64,000 nucleotides of DNA, from the NCBI GenBank assembly GCA_002726515.1, contig PBTE01000041.1:1-64000 (forward strand), in the 5' to 3' direction. This DNA is from Planctomycetaceae bacterium (GTDB lineage Bacteria > Planctomycetota > Planctomycetia > Pirellulales > Pirellulaceae). Below the pieces are notes generated by a model. The model made no database searches, was not told the DNA's origin, and saw nothing but the letters and a program-made list of their open reading frames with translations. Numbering within the stretch: the stretch's first letter is position 1; each line of letters opens with the position of its first letter. The position numbers were made by a program, and so were the translations under genes. Shown one piece after another: positions 34,668 through 44,517 of the stretch.

Positions 34668-35665
34668 TTACAAATCGCCAAATAACCTGCCAGTCGGTGC
34701 CTCTAATAATCTGAGTCGTGGTTTCCTTGAATTTGTCAGTGACACAATCCTTTAAGTCGCAATTTCCGTGCATCAGTGAAAACCTGTCTGTCGCACTGCT
34801 CGACTGAAACAACAACATCATGTGTTACCAATTTCCTGCTTGTCCTAAACGGCCGCGTGAAAAGAACCTTGTGAGTTTACCACCCGCCTGAAAGGTATAT
34901 ATTTTCTACGATGATCCGTCCATCCTGCACCACCAAACAGCTGATTAAAAGCAATCGGCTTGACCATCATGCGGTTGACTTTCAGCAAGACTCGTTGACG
35001 CGCGCCTAGCGCAACAAACAGGTACAATTATTTTTTTTATTAATATTCGCTCCTCATAAATTACTTGCCGCTTTCACTCACAAAACAGGGGCGTTAGGGT
35101 GTTACCGCCCTTCTAACAACGCGGCAAGCAGAAAAATAAAACCTTTCAACTGTTGGAAACAAAATGAAAACCGAGAGTTAGAAAATTCAATTCCGACGGC
35201 TGTTCCAATAAACAAAATATTCCGGTTCAAAAACAGAAAAAACTGTTGCCGTATGACGTATTAGAAGTCGCATTCGGCATCGACAGCCAAACACAAAATC
35301 GGAGAAGAGAGCCGTAGTTGTCCCTACGACGGCTACCGTTACATGGGCCAGCACGGCCACTAAAACATCGCGAATGGATTCGCGCAGGGGTATTGTTGTC
35401 AAGCGCTGCTGTGCATTCCACTAGCGTGCTCCTTATTCCACAAAATCCGACTAACCGTTGAAGTCCGCCCTATTTAACCTCTTTATTAGAACATGGCCCA
35501 ACTGGTATGTAAAGACCTTTAGGAAAAGGTTTTAGGCGCATTTTGACCTTTTCAGACATTTGGGAACTGCTTTTGACCTAGTCAGCGGTCCCAATCGCCG
35601 ATTTTTCCGCACTGGACATCCCCACCTCCCTCATCACTTCACTCAACCGCTTTATCTACTTTGTA
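34668..35665. other. About 1 kb of AT-rich sequence without a convincing gene
   Basis: AT-rich stretches (for example 35027-35070), an inverted repeat around 35086-35120 (GGGCG pairing with CGCCC), and small minus-strand frames of 60-71 codons. One of these has a good Shine-Dalgarno and is listed separately. No tRNA, rRNA or terminator was recognised. Confidence 0.5.
35227..35421 (-). CDS. Possible small protein with a strong ribosome site
   Basis: The 64-codon frame starts with GTG at 35421, with AAGGAG (35434-35429) 7 nt upstream, the best ribosome site in this 1-kb spacer. The product (MECTAALDNN, then RCFSGRAGPCNGSRRR and FCVWLSMPNA) has four Cys and no known family. An overlapping frame (35187-35402) encodes a more hydrophobic peptide, so it is unclear which, if either, is used. 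Confidence 0.25.
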   Translation of the reverse strand: MECTAALDNNTPARIHSRCFSGRAGPCNGSRRRDNYGSLLRFCVWLSMPNATSNTSYGNSFFCF

Positions 35666-38600
35666 TTAAAAGCTTTGCAGCGTTGGGGTGCCCACATCGA
35701 GTACCTCATATTTCTTTATTCTGGGCCAATAGATGATCTTTCTAGCGGGAATACGGTTTGCCGCAGAACTAGCATGTTGGCGGTACCATAATACGGCCGC
35801 ACTACGACTACCACCCTCCAGAATCAATTGTTCTTTGGCCGTGGCATAGGTTATCGATTGCGACCGAGCAAAAAAAGTTTCCCCTTCGACCGTGGAATTT
35901 CCTGTTGCGAATAATTCATAACCCGAGGTTTTGCTGTTTTCACGTCTCATGTCAAAGAATGAGAGTCGATTGCAATTCAAGACAAATCCACGAGGACCGA
36001 GTTGTTGAGGAAAATCTGGATCGAGTTTCTGTTCCCAATGGTCCACCGGCCCATAGACCGTCACGACTTCGTCTTCAAAATGAATCTGCCGCTGATGAAA
36101 GTTTCCCTGCATCGCTTTCTGGAATGCGACGTTGATCAAAAACAGTCCATTCGCATCAGGCTCGCGACCCGGTAATTGCCCCGGAGAACGCGCCCAAAGC
36201 ATACTCCCAGATTGGCCCGTACGAATTGTCGAAACCTCCCCCGGGCCTGTCCCAAGAATTTTACCAGTGCGATGGTCCATCGAGAGAAATCCCAAATGCA
36301 ACCTGTCAACGGAAACGAGTTGACTTTCCTTATAGGTGCGATTTTCAACACGCACGTGGCCCGTAAAATCGACTCGCCTTAACAAATCGCCCGTGTCACG
36401 CGACACCTCAGCAGTAAAGTCGATACGACGAGATAGCGTAACCACTAGTAAGTCTGAGGTGATCCGCCGATTGGTGGCTCGAACATCAACCTCCCCTTCG
36501 AAGTGAATCTGTGCACCGTCAAACTTCATCCGCCTCTGCCACGTAGTACGGATTTTTTCAGGGTGTGCCAGTGGTTGACCGTCCAAATCTCTTTCCAATG
36601 GTAGGGTCAGCCAGCCGGGACCATCGATGCGCATCTGGTTGGTAAATTGATTCAGAAACACCCGCTTTCCGCTCATCGCCAGACCCTGAGATTGAATCGT
36701 ACACGGCGTGCCGGTGACGACGAATTCGGCGCGACTCGAGTTCGCGTTGCGCATCTCGAGTGTTTCACCATTGACTATCAAGCCACCATGGTGCGACGTA
36801 GTTTTGGATTTCTCTGAAAGGTGGGCCTCTCCATCCACGGCTACATTTCTGACCATGGGGTGACTCCAGCCCGCGTCGGTTTGCAAATCGAGCCGGATCT
36901 GCTTTCCTTGTAAGTGGTACTGCCGTTGGAACCGGGAGTCTCGTGCATCTCTTGAACCGGTTGTTGACTTTGAATTAACCGCCCGTTGTTTTGACAACGA
37001 TTCAGATTGTGGTCTTACGGTTCCGAGGAGAGAATGCGTCGGGGCGTTGGCACTGGCAGTGAGCGACACATTCTCCGTACTCAAGCTGTCAGTGGCGCCT
37101 TTACTGGCCGCAGGCCGGCCGATGACATTGCCGAAGCGTTGCGATTGCTTCACATCGGCGGAAAGCTTAGTGGAAGTTCGTGTGGAACTGGAAATTTGAG
37201 ATTCAGGAAGACTTGAGGCATCATGATCCTGGCCTTTAGTGATCCAGACAACGAGTTCAGACGATTGGCCAGTCAACTGGGGTGACTCGATTGTGACCCG
37301 GTGACGCGCCAGCAATCGGCTTGGTTCTACTGTTGTTTGCGTGCTGCCAGCCAGCGATCTCCGTTCCGCAGCCTCTTGTTCCATTTCCTGTACAGAACTG
37401 ACCTGGTGGTCAACATGTTCTTGATGCTCTTGCAGCCAACAATGGATTTCATCGGCTGTGACGCTACCGGTTTCCTGTAGTTGGATCAGCGCGCCACCTA
37501 GAAGCGAGAGGACGTGCTGTTTACCCTCGGGTCGCAAGTAAAGTTCTTTTTTCCACGATGCGAGAGCGGGACGTGTTTTTCCATCACCCACTTGACTGCG
37601 AAATTTTCCCGGTCCGGCGACCCACAAGCGCCCCAGTCGACCGGCCGGCTGCAACTCGTATTCCAGTTCTGTTGTCTCCACCCAGTTCACGGTGTGTCGA
37701 ACCGTCATTCCATCCTTGCCAAACAAACGAACGCGTCGGTTTTCAATATGGTATTCCAAACGGTCACAACGCGCTTCCATGTCGGACGTTGGAGAACGCA
37801 CGATCATGGGATGTCCCCAAGCCTTGATCGATTCTGGCTGCAAATCTGCTGAAACGTGTAGCCCTACTGGTCTCGCCGACCCGCTATTTTCCCGCTGACG
37901 CGCAAAACCGTCCATAAAATGGATTTCAAGAAGATGGCAACTTAACTGATCTCCAGGCCCGTCTGTCCGCAGATGAACCACGTCGACCTGTTCCTCAAAA
38001 CTCGCTACCAGTCTTTCAAAATCGAACCGGAAAGGTCCCTGACAAGTAATATCCAATTCGGAGCGTTTTTTCAGGTCCCTTGTCTCGTAGTCGATTTTGC
38101 CACTACTAACAGGTTCTCGGGACCCGGGTTGTTTTACCAAATGAAAGCGATCAATTCGTGCCAATTCAATTGACTGGATTCCGGCAACACCTGCGAAAGG
38201 TTGATCGTGTTGTTTGTTACCTGATTTTGAAAGGAGTTGTATGTTCAGGCCTTGCCCGCTCCCGGAACTTTCCCCGTAACGAAATTCGACTCGCCGTTCT
38301 GTCCAAACTTTTTCAGCGGTGAGAGTGACGCCACTGGTTTTAATGAACAGGTGGTCATTGCCACCGGGAGTCGTTTCCTGTTTGGATAAGGTGATCGGTC
38401 CGGAAAATTGTCCCCCAATCAGATGCCCCGATTTTGCGTTCCGCAAATCCAGGCCGTGTTCAAATTTAAGGATCGCCCCTTCCGGAGCTTGAAGTACTAA
38501 CGGTTGTTGCGACTTGACATCCGATGGTTTTGCGGCCTCCTCGGGTTGAATAATGATCGTACAGGGTGTCAGTTCTAAGCGTTGATCTTCTAACATTTTA

Positions 38601-38869
38601 TAGTCTCGAAAGAAGACCGTCGCGCTTTCACTCACGAGTGACTTTGGTTGCTGTAATTCCCAGGCCTCTTTTTGAAATAAATGAGCGAATCGATTGCTGG
38701 GATTTGTATCAGAATTCTCGACCGTCCCATGATGTGGCGAAGACTGTCGGGACGACATCCGTTTCGTTTGAGGCTCAATCCAGGGGACAACAAACAGAGA
38801 GTATGTCCAATAGCCGGTGAGGACGAATGACAGGCTGATTGCAGCTCGCTTGAAGCGAAGACGTGACAT
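35666..38869 (-). CDS. Very large OstA/LptA-LptC-like envelope protein
   Basis: The 1067-residue protein has an N-terminal signal anchor (basic RLRFKRA, then a hydrophobic ISLSFVLTGYWTYSLFVV) as in LptC. The long extracytoplasmic body has repeated short beta-strand phrases typical of OstA/LptA beta-jellyroll sheets: TAEKVWTERRVEFRYGE, MEARCDRLEYHIENRRVRLFG, SGKRVFLNQFTNQMRIDG, FEGEVDVRATNRRITSDLLVV and VEGETFFARSQSITY (each quoted in part). LptC (about 190 residues) and LptA (about 185) are far smaller. The gene lies 14 bp after kdsC, exactly where lptC-lptA sit in E. coli. It probably bridges LPS transport across the periplasm. Family assignment is by pattern and position. Confidence 0.7.
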   Translation of the reverse strand: MSRLRFKRAAISLSFVLTGYWTYSLFVVPWIEPQTKRMSSRQSSPHHGTVENSDTNPSNRFAHLFQKEAWELQQPKSLVSESATVFFRDYKMLEDQRLELTPCTIIIQPEEAAKPSDVKSQQPLVLQAPEGAILKFEHGLDLRNAKSGHLIGGQFSGPITLSKQETTPGGNDHLFIKTSGVTLTAEKVWTERRVEFRYGESSGSGQGLNIQLLSKSGNKQHDQPFAGVAGIQSIELARIDRFHLVKQPGSREPVSSGKIDYETRDLKKRSELDITCQGPFRFDFERLVASFEEQVDVVHLRTDGPGDQLSCHLLEIHFMDGFARQRENSGSARPVGLHVSADLQPESIKAWGHPMIVRSPTSDMEARCDRLEYHIENRRVRLFGKDGMTVRHTVNWVETTELEYELQPAGRLGRLWVAGPGKFRSQVGDGKTRPALASWKKELYLRPEGKQHVLSLLGGALIQLQETGSVTADEIHCWLQEHQEHVDHQVSSVQEMEQEAAERRSLAGSTQTTVEPSRLLARHRVTIESPQLTGQSSELVVWITKGQDHDASSLPESQISSSTRTSTKLSADVKQSQRFGNVIGRPAASKGATDSLSTENVSLTASANAPTHSLLGTVRPQSESLSKQRAVNSKSTTGSRDARDSRFQRQYHLQGKQIRLDLQTDAGWSHPMVRNVAVDGEAHLSEKSKTTSHHGGLIVNGETLEMRNANSSRAEFVVTGTPCTIQSQGLAMSGKRVFLNQFTNQMRIDGPGWLTLPLERDLDGQPLAHPEKIRTTWQRRMKFDGAQIHFEGEVDVRATNRRITSDLLVVTLSRRIDFTAEVSRDTGDLLRRVDFTGHVRVENRTYKESQLVSVDRLHLGFLSMDHRTGKILGTGPGEVSTIRTGQSGSMLWARSPGQLPGREPDANGLFLINVAFQKAMQGNFHQRQIHFEDEVVTVYGPVDHWEQKLDPDFPQQLGPRGFVLNCNRLSFFDMRRENSKTSGYELFATGNSTVEGETFFARSQSITYATAKEQLILEGGSRSAAVLWYRQHASSAANRIPARKIIYWPRIKKYEVLDVGTPTLQSF

Positions 38870-38883
38870 GGCGGGTCAACATT

Positions 38884-39405
38884 CTAACCTGTGTAGCGCT
38901 GCAGCAAACTTTCCCAACGACGCTGGGCCTTGAGAATCATCTCTACTGTTTCCCGAACGGCCCCCCGACCCCCGCGAGACCGTGTGACGTAGTCAGCACG
39001 CTCGCAAATACTGGCCGGGGCATCCGCAACAGCGACACCCAATCCAGCCAATTGGATGACAGGCAGGTCCGGCAAGTCATCGCCAATGTAGCAAATTTCT
39101 TCCAGGCTAAGACCAACTTGCTGGATGATCTCCTTCGCAACCGGCAACTTGTCTTCAAATCCCTGTCGCACGACGTCAACTCCTAATTCGTCGGCCCGCA
39201 GTTTGACAATGTGTGATGTACGCCCTGTAAGAATTCCGTAGCCATAGCCAGCACGTCGCCACAAAGCAATTCCCAAACCGTCACGAACAAAAAATCGTTT
39301 CGTTTCAATGCCCTGGTTGTCAAATACAATACTGCCGTCCGTCAGTACTCCGTCAACATCTGACAAAATGTATTTGATATTTTGGCAACGAGCGTCCAAT
39401 TTCAT
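38884..39405 (-). CDS. kdsC: 3-deoxy-D-manno-octulosonate 8-phosphate phosphatase
   Basis: The 173-residue C0-type HAD phosphatase has the nucleophile motif LSDVDGVLTDGSI (first Asp about residue 15), GILTGRTSHIV (motif II), the Lys in RQGFEDKLP, and GDDLPDLPVIQLAGLGVAVADA (motif IV, written here in part). It removes the phosphate from Kdo-8-phosphate in lipopolysaccharide core synthesis. It lies between kdsD and the OstA-like gene, reproducing the kdsD-kdsC-lptC/A order. Its presence argues for a Gram-negative-type outer membrane containing Kdo. Confidence 0.94.
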   Translation of the reverse strand: MKLDARCQNIKYILSDVDGVLTDGSIVFDNQGIETKRFFVRDGLGIALWRRAGYGYGILTGRTSHIVKLRADELGVDVVRQGFEDKLPVAKEIIQQVGLSLEEICYIGDDLPDLPVIQLAGLGVAVADAPASICERADYVTRSRGGRGAVRETVEMILKAQRRWESLLQRYTG

Positions 39406-39714
39406 TTTGGGTAACCGTTTTCAATAACAATACAAACCAACCGCACTGTACGATCCCAAACGGCCAGTTTCCGAAACTGACACGAACGAACTAATCTTTT
39501 TCTCACGATGACAAATCGGCCAAAGAATTTGACCCGGTGGTGAAGACGTTAACTGAGATAAAGCATCAGCAAGGCATCGAAGATGGTCTCCACGACTCTT
39601 GTTTCTTTCTTTTTCAGCTACTCCTTTTCGGAATCAGTCGTAAGGATTTGGTCCGTGAAAAATCCATTCACGAACCTCGTAGCTTTATCATGAACAACGA
39701 TGAGGTGCGTCATA
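39406..39714. other. Spacer between kdsD and kdsC
   Basis: A 309-bp gap inside an otherwise tight LPS gene group. The only frame is a plus-strand 84-codon ORF with no motif, overlapping kdsD. A separate promoter for kdsC may lie here; none is clear by eye. Confidence 0.45.
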
Positions 39715-40770
39715 TCAATGGTTGCCGGGTAACCGGAGTGTTTCAGGTGGCAAGGTCGGGTCACGTGGCAAAATACCGACCACGTCGGTGATATCAATAA
39801 GTCCTACCGGATGTTGTCTGACATTCACAACCGGTAGTTCACTGATTTTCTGTCTCGCGAGTAATTCCACCGCTTCTGTTACTCTGCTTGCTAATGGAAT
39901 GGTGGTCGGATTGCTCGTCATGACATGACGGATGGGCCTGTCCAATGCCTGATCACGCTGCCCCTCCATAAGACGCGCCAGATCACTATCCGTAAAAATG
40001 CCGCTCAAACAACCTAAGTCATCCATTAATAGAATCGCGCCGCTCCGACGCCCGGGCTGTTCCGCTTCGATCAAGATCTGGCGCACTGTACGAGCCTCGC
40101 TGGCAACGCGACAGTCTTTCAACGGGCGCATGATGTCTTCAACCTTGGCAAGTCTTTTCCCAAGATTTCCGCCAGGATGAAAACGCGCAAAATCGTCTGC
40201 ACGAAATTCCAGTATCTGGCTTATGACCAAGGCCAAGGCGTCCCCCAGCGCCAACATAGCTGTGGTGCTGGTACTGGGGGCCAGGCCCAACGTACCAGCT
40301 TCTTCCAAAGGACCAAGATCGAGAACCACATCCACCTGACTGGCCAGTGTGCTTTCTGGGCGTCCGGTCACCGCAATCAGTGGAATGCGAGTCTGCCTCC
40401 AGAAAGGTAACAACCGCACGACCTCTTCTGTCTCTCCGCTCTGAGACAAAACAAGTACGATATCAGACGAATGGACACGCCCCAGGTCGCCGTGCACCGC
40501 CTCACCCGGATGCAAAAAATGGCTCCGTGTTCCAGTCGATGCCAACGTAGCGGCAATTTTTTGTCCAACTAGCCCCGCTTTACCCATGCCTGAAACAATA
40601 ACACAACCATGGCAGGACAAGATCAGCTCAATTGCTCGGCAAAATTCCGAGTCAATTCGTTGTGCGAGCAAGAGCAGAGAATTGCCTTCGGTGCTGATGA
40701 CTTCTCGAGCCAGCCGAATCTGATCGAAGGGGCTGATGACCGAAGTTTTGCTAGCAAGTTCTGCGTTCAT
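39715..40770 (-). CDS. kdsD: Arabinose-5-phosphate isomerase (KpsF/GutQ family)
   Basis: The 351-residue enzyme, slightly longer than the usual 320-330, interconverts ribulose-5-phosphate and arabinose-5-phosphate, the first committed step towards Kdo. The N-terminal SIS domain shows GCVIVSGMGKAGLVGQKIAATLASTG (quoted in part), FLHPGEAVHGDLG and LSQSGETEEV. APSTSTTAMLALGDALA completes it. Two CBS domains follow (VEDIMRPL and VMTSNPTTIPLAS). It is the first gene of the LPS group. Confidence 0.94.
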   Translation of the reverse strand: MNAELASKTSVISPFDQIRLAREVISTEGNSLLLLAQRIDSEFCRAIELILSCHGCVIVSGMGKAGLVGQKIAATLASTGTRSHFLHPGEAVHGDLGRVHSSDIVLVLSQSGETEEVVRLLPFWRQTRIPLIAVTGRPESTLASQVDVVLDLGPLEEAGTLGLAPSTSTTAMLALGDALALVISQILEFRADDFARFHPGGNLGKRLAKVEDIMRPLKDCRVASEARTVRQILIEAEQPGRRSGAILLMDDLGCLSGIFTDSDLARLMEGQRDQALDRPIRHVMTSNPTTIPLASRVTEAVELLARQKISELPVVNVRQHPVGLIDITDVVGILPRDPTLPPETLRLPGNH

Positions 40771-41024
40771 CGGTTTTCTGGTCCTCGTGTTCGCTAGATG
40801 ACCGGGAGGCGAATTCTAACGGCCGGAGTCTATCGAAGCAACGTGAACTGAATCCTGATAAGAGCAAGAACTCGAGAGTCAGTCGGGGAAGGCAGCTTCA
40901 ACTCAGTTCTCCACACCGGGACACAGACAAGTTGATCCACCATGGAGAGAAGTACGGTCTTTTATCCCGCTATCAAGCGTTCATCGCCTGTGGCACGATT
41001 GGGTGCATGCACTCTAACAGAAAG

Positions 41025-41909
41025 CTAAAAATTTTCCCGGGCCAGCATTGAAACAAACCGGTCATCCCGCTGTGTTTGGGAAAGACGGATGACAAGCAAC
41101 GTGTGCGAGGAATTAAGGGAACGGTCAGGATCGACAAAACACAGCATGCCCAGTCCACGAACCGTCGGGGTGCACCCTAGAAGTACGCTTTCACCCGGTG
41201 AAAGCACCGCTTCCACTCGCAATTCGTCAAACCGTAATCGTTTTCGTGAGACATGGAATTGCCACATGCCCGAATCTCCTTTCCAATCGTTCCGGGGTGG
41301 ACCATGATGGATTTCAGGAGTGAGTTCTATTCGCACTCGACCGTCCCCCAGTGGGAAAGTTTTCAGTTCGAACAAGCACTGTGCATTTTCTTTGGTCACA
41401 CCTTCAACGAGTCCTTCGTGACTCGCCAACACAGCGAGCTTCTCGTAGTGTTTCGATGTGACCACTTCAGTACGCCACCCCGTGCGGACATGTTTTCTAC
41501 GCCATGGAAAATGGTGAAAATCCTTCTCAAATTCCATGGCTTCTGAATTCTCAGAAGCTTTGGTCTGGGTGGCATCAAGATGCTGACGTACGGCCGTGGG
41601 CAACTGAAGGCCAGCTACCGCGCAACGGATTCCGTTGGAATGTAAACGCTGTCTCAATTGTGGAGCAAAGTGTGTTTCATCCACCTCCTGCCAGAACTCG
41701 TGGCCAATACCCGTTTCTGTCCGAGGCAATGGTACAAATCCAATCTCAACTGCGACGCTGTCAGTAGACATCCTTGAATTCGGAAATTCAAGAGAAGACG
41801 GCAGGGTTTCGTTCCATATCCCGCACCCACTACAAACACTGAGACAAGGTATTAAAAAAAACCAGGGACGAGACAATAAAAAACTTCGCTTGGTAGCGGA
41901 TGCTAGCAT
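41025..41909 (-). CDS. Hypothetical lipoprotein-like protein
   Basis: The frame is open from 41981, but the ATG at 41909 gives a protein starting MLASATKRSFLLSRPWFFL, a convincing export signal with a Cys-containing LSVCSGCG end that may be a lipobox (the -1 Val is unusual). The mature part, about 265 residues, is soluble with many charged residues and a beta-rich C-terminal half (GRVRIELTPEIHHG, SPGESVLLGCTPTVRGLG). The latter resembles the tail of secretin-like or type II secretion-associated proteins only loosely. No catalytic motif. Planctomycete-type envelope protein of unknown role. Confidence 0.65.
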   Translation of the reverse strand: MLASATKRSFLLSRPWFFLIPCLSVCSGCGIWNETLPSSLEFPNSRMSTDSVAVEIGFVPLPRTETGIGHEFWQEVDETHFAPQLRQRLHSNGIRCAVAGLQLPTAVRQHLDATQTKASENSEAMEFEKDFHHFPWRRKHVRTGWRTEVVTSKHYEKLAVLASHEGLVEGVTKENAQCLFELKTFPLGDGRVRIELTPEIHHGPPRNDWKGDSGMWQFHVSRKRLRFDELRVEAVLSPGESVLLGCTPTVRGLGMLCFVDPDRSLNSSHTLLVIRLSQTQRDDRFVSMLARENF

Positions 41910-42102
41910 GTTGGCGACTGGGGAAAGATCAGCACATCGACCGAGTTTGGAAAGAGTACGGATCCGGAATGGTCGGGTCAATGTCTACTTCGAGAGCATT
42001 GTTCTGTTTTGGGAAATGGACCAATCTCACACGCTCAGCTCTGTCTGCTTTTCTGTTCCTGCCCGCCGTGGCACACTGAACGATCGGGCCACCACTTCAT
42101 CG

Positions 42103-42735
42103 CTAATTCGAAGCATCAAGCGGAATCAACTTGGGATGTTGAATCTTGGTACCGAAAATCGTGCCGTACTGACGCTCCAACTGTCTGAAATTCATGTGCA
42201 AGAAGTTGTACAGCTGTATCGGTGGGGACAGTGCCAGCCATCTGTGCATCAACATTTCTATATGAGCATCATATTGCCGTTGAGAGTGAGAATGTACGTA
42301 GCAACGGCCGGGGTGACGTCGAATATCACCATCAAACTGCGGACTCACGTGCCAAAGTTCGTGAAAAATCGTCGTGAGTTTCTCTTCGAAGGCCAGGTTT
42401 AAGAATCGCGGCAGATAGAAACTGAGAATGTAAAGGAATTCCTGGCCTTGTTCATCATAAAGTCTCTGGCAAGTAAAACGTCGACCATAACGACTCGTCA
42501 CAAGACCTCCGGACTCAAAACGCATGGGAGTCAACGCAGCATACAATCCATACAGGCCACGTTTGCGCGTCTGGCAAAACGAGACGGCCACACGACGCAT
42601 GTCGATGTGATGCAAGGAAATGATCCGCGAAGTCACGTCCGCGCAGAGAACCCGCATTTTAGCGGTGAAATTGAATTCGCCAGTCGGTCGCCCGAATATC
42701 GCTCCGGACTCCGCGGGAAGCACATGATCCTTCAT
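42103..42735 (-). CDS. Putative zinc metallopeptidase-like protein (HEXXH)
   Basis: The 210-residue soluble protein has a HELWH motif at 125-129, preceded by the hydrophobic helix FEEKLTTIF and followed by SPQFDGDIRRHPGRCY. The spacing and surroundings resemble the putative phage-metallopeptidase type domain (HEXXH then a downstream His cluster, here HSHSQRQYDAH at about 148-158). It starts 39 bp after the rplQ stop on the same strand, so it is probably read through from the ribosomal operon. No signal peptide. Activity and substrate are unknown; the HEXXH is seen directly and the family link is tentative. Confidence 0.7.
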   Translation of the reverse strand: MKDHVLPAESGAIFGRPTGEFNFTAKMRVLCADVTSRIISLHHIDMRRVAVSFCQTRKRGLYGLYAALTPMRFESGGLVTSRYGRRFTCQRLYDEQGQEFLYILSFYLPRFLNLAFEEKLTTIFHELWHVSPQFDGDIRRHPGRCYVHSHSQRQYDAHIEMLMHRWLALSPPIQLYNFLHMNFRQLERQYGTIFGTKIQHPKLIPLDASN

Positions 42736-42774
42736 GATGCCAAGGCGTCGGCCAGTGCCCGATTTCTAACGCCA

Positions 42775-43464
42775 CTAATCCTCTTGTTGCTCACTCTGTT
42801 CGCCACCGTCAGACTCTTCCGATTCTGCCATCTCCGAAGAGACATCTACGATATCTTCGGCAGATGTTTCATCCGGGGAAGTTTGTTCCAGATCTTCGTC
42901 GTCAGAGAATGCTGGTTTTTCACTTCTCTTGACCACGCGATCATGTGTCCCGACAAACTCCAGAATAGCCCGCGCACCCGCATCTCCCAAACGAGGCTGA
43001 GCCAGACGCAGGACTCGAGTGTAGCCACCATCGCGGTCCTCGAATCTCGGAGCAATGTCGTCGAACAACACCCCGACCGCCTGTTTATCTCCAATCAACT
43101 GCAGAACTCGACGACGTGCTGCCACGACGGGAGATCGAGCCTGAACCCACTTCTGCCAATTTTCACTCGTTCGCCACTCACGCCAGTCTTCGCTATTACG
43201 ATCATCCGAGTTGGCAGCGTACTGAGCCGCTTCTTCTGCAGATTGTAATGATCTGCGGGCGATAGTCACACATTTTTCGACAAGTGGACGTACTTCCTTG
43301 GCCTTTTGCAGTGTGGTAACAATTCTCCCTTTAACCTTTGGAGTGTTGGAGTCAAACTCGGCGTCCCGCTCCGTCAAAAACAAGCTGCTTGCCAGATTCC
43401 TCAAGAGTGCCTTCCTATGACTAGGAGACCGTCCCAGAACCCGACCTTTTTTACGGTGTCGCAT
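42775..43464 (-). CDS. rplQ: Ribosomal protein L17 with insertion and acidic tail
   Basis: The first 75 residues are a standard L17 (MRHRKKGRVLGRSPSHRKAL, LFLTERDAEFDSNTPKVKGRI, quoted in part). About 40 residues (ANSDDRNSEDWREWRTSENW and neighbours) are inserted after residue 80 before the family sequence resumes (GVLFDDIAPRFEDRDGGYTR). The protein ends in a roughly 50-residue acidic Glu/Asp/Ser-rich tail (TSAEDIVDVSSEMAESEESD). Total 229 residues against about 120-130 in most bacteria. Last ribosomal gene of the superoperon, 60 bp after rpoA. Confidence 0.95.
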   Translation of the reverse strand: MRHRKKGRVLGRSPSHRKALLRNLASSLFLTERDAEFDSNTPKVKGRIVTTLQKAKEVRPLVEKCVTIARRSLQSAEEAAQYAANSDDRNSEDWREWRTSENWQKWVQARSPVVAARRRVLQLIGDKQAVGVLFDDIAPRFEDRDGGYTRVLRLAQPRLGDAGARAILEFVGTHDRVVKRSEKPAFSDDEDLEQTSPDETSAEDIVDVSSEMAESEESDGGEQSEQQED

Positions 43465-43524
43465 AATGGTTTCACATGTTGTATGTAGTAGTCAATTGAA
43501 TTGAATCTCGAACTGCGGGAGCTA

Positions 43525-44517
43525 TTAATGCAGAGCCGGTGCGGGGGGCAAACGCATCCCCAGGTGCAAACCTAACTCGTTCAGTCTCTCGCGAACCTCG
43601 GTGAGTGTCGTGTCTCCGAAGTTTCTAACTTCCATCAGGGAGTCTTCGGAACAGGTCACTAAATCACGGACCGAGAGGATGTTTTCCGACTCCAGGCAGT
43701 TCGTGGCTCTCACCGACAGCCTCAACTCGGCCACGGGCATGTTGAGTTTTGATTCGAGCACCGGATCGATGCCCTGCGGTCCACCCTTGACCGGCACATT
43801 CACCCTTCCTCCCAATTCGGTGTACTGGACGAAAGGATTGAGGTGCTTCCGCATAATCTTAGCCGCCTCGACCAACGCCATTTCGGGCGAGATAGATCCA
43901 TTGGTCCAGATTTCCATCGTCAACTTGTCGTAGTTGGTCTTTTGCCCCACACGTGTCTCTTCAATTTCATAGCGGACTCGTATCACGGGACTGTAAACTG
44001 CATCAATGGGGATGATGCCGATTTCGTGATCGACGGTACTGTGCTCACTGGCGGGGACATATCCCCGGCCATTTTCAACCACCATCTCCATGAAAAACTC
44101 GACGTCTTCCGTTAAAGTGGCAATGGTGTGGTCTCGATTGATGACTTCCACTTCAGAATCAACCTGGACATCGGCGCCGGTTACCGGACCTGCCGTATTC
44201 TTCTCCACGGTGATGACTTTCGTCGTCTCACTGTGATTTTTCACCACCAGTGACTTGACATTCAGAACGAGATCCGTGATATCCTCCAAAACACCCGGAA
44301 GGGTTGTGAATTCGTGTTGGGCACCACGAATTTTAATCTGAGTGATAGCACTTCCTTCAAGACTGGAAAGCATGATGCGGCGCAAACTATTGCCCACGGT
44401 CGTACCGAAACCGCGTTCAAATGGCTCCGCGATAAACTCACCAAAAGTCTCCGTTAAACTGTCGGCATCACAATTGACAACGCTGGGTAATTCCAACCCT
44501 CGCCATCGAATATGCAT
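43525..44517 (-). CDS. rpoA: RNA polymerase alpha subunit
   Basis: The 330-residue protein, normal length, has the assembly domain signature [27 protein letters not shown] (quoted in parts as [16 protein letters not shown] and LSSLEG) and the alpha-CTD ([16 protein letters not shown]-like, read as [16 protein letters not shown], then [16 protein letters not shown]). The N-terminal domain dimerises and nucleates core enzyme; the C-terminal domain contacts UP elements and activators. It lies between rpsK and rplQ. rpsD, which often separates rpsK and rpoA, is missing; a 185-bp spacer replaces it. Confidence 0.97.
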   Translation of the reverse strand: MHIRWRGLELPSVVNCDADSLTETFGEFIAEPFERGFGTTVGNSLRRIMLSSLEGSAITQIKIRGAQHEFTTLPGVLEDITDLVLNVKSLVVKNHSETTKVITVEKNTAGPVTGADVQVDSEVEVINRDHTIATLTEDVEFFMEMVVENGRGYVPASEHSTVDHEIGIIPIDAVYSPVIRVRYEIEETRVGQKTNYDKLTMEIWTNGSISPEMALVEAAKIMRKHLNPFVQYTELGGRVNVPVKGGPQGIDPVLESKLNMPVAELRLSVRATNCLESENILSVRDLVTCSEDSLMEVRNFGDTTLTEVRERLNELGLHLGMRLPPAPALH

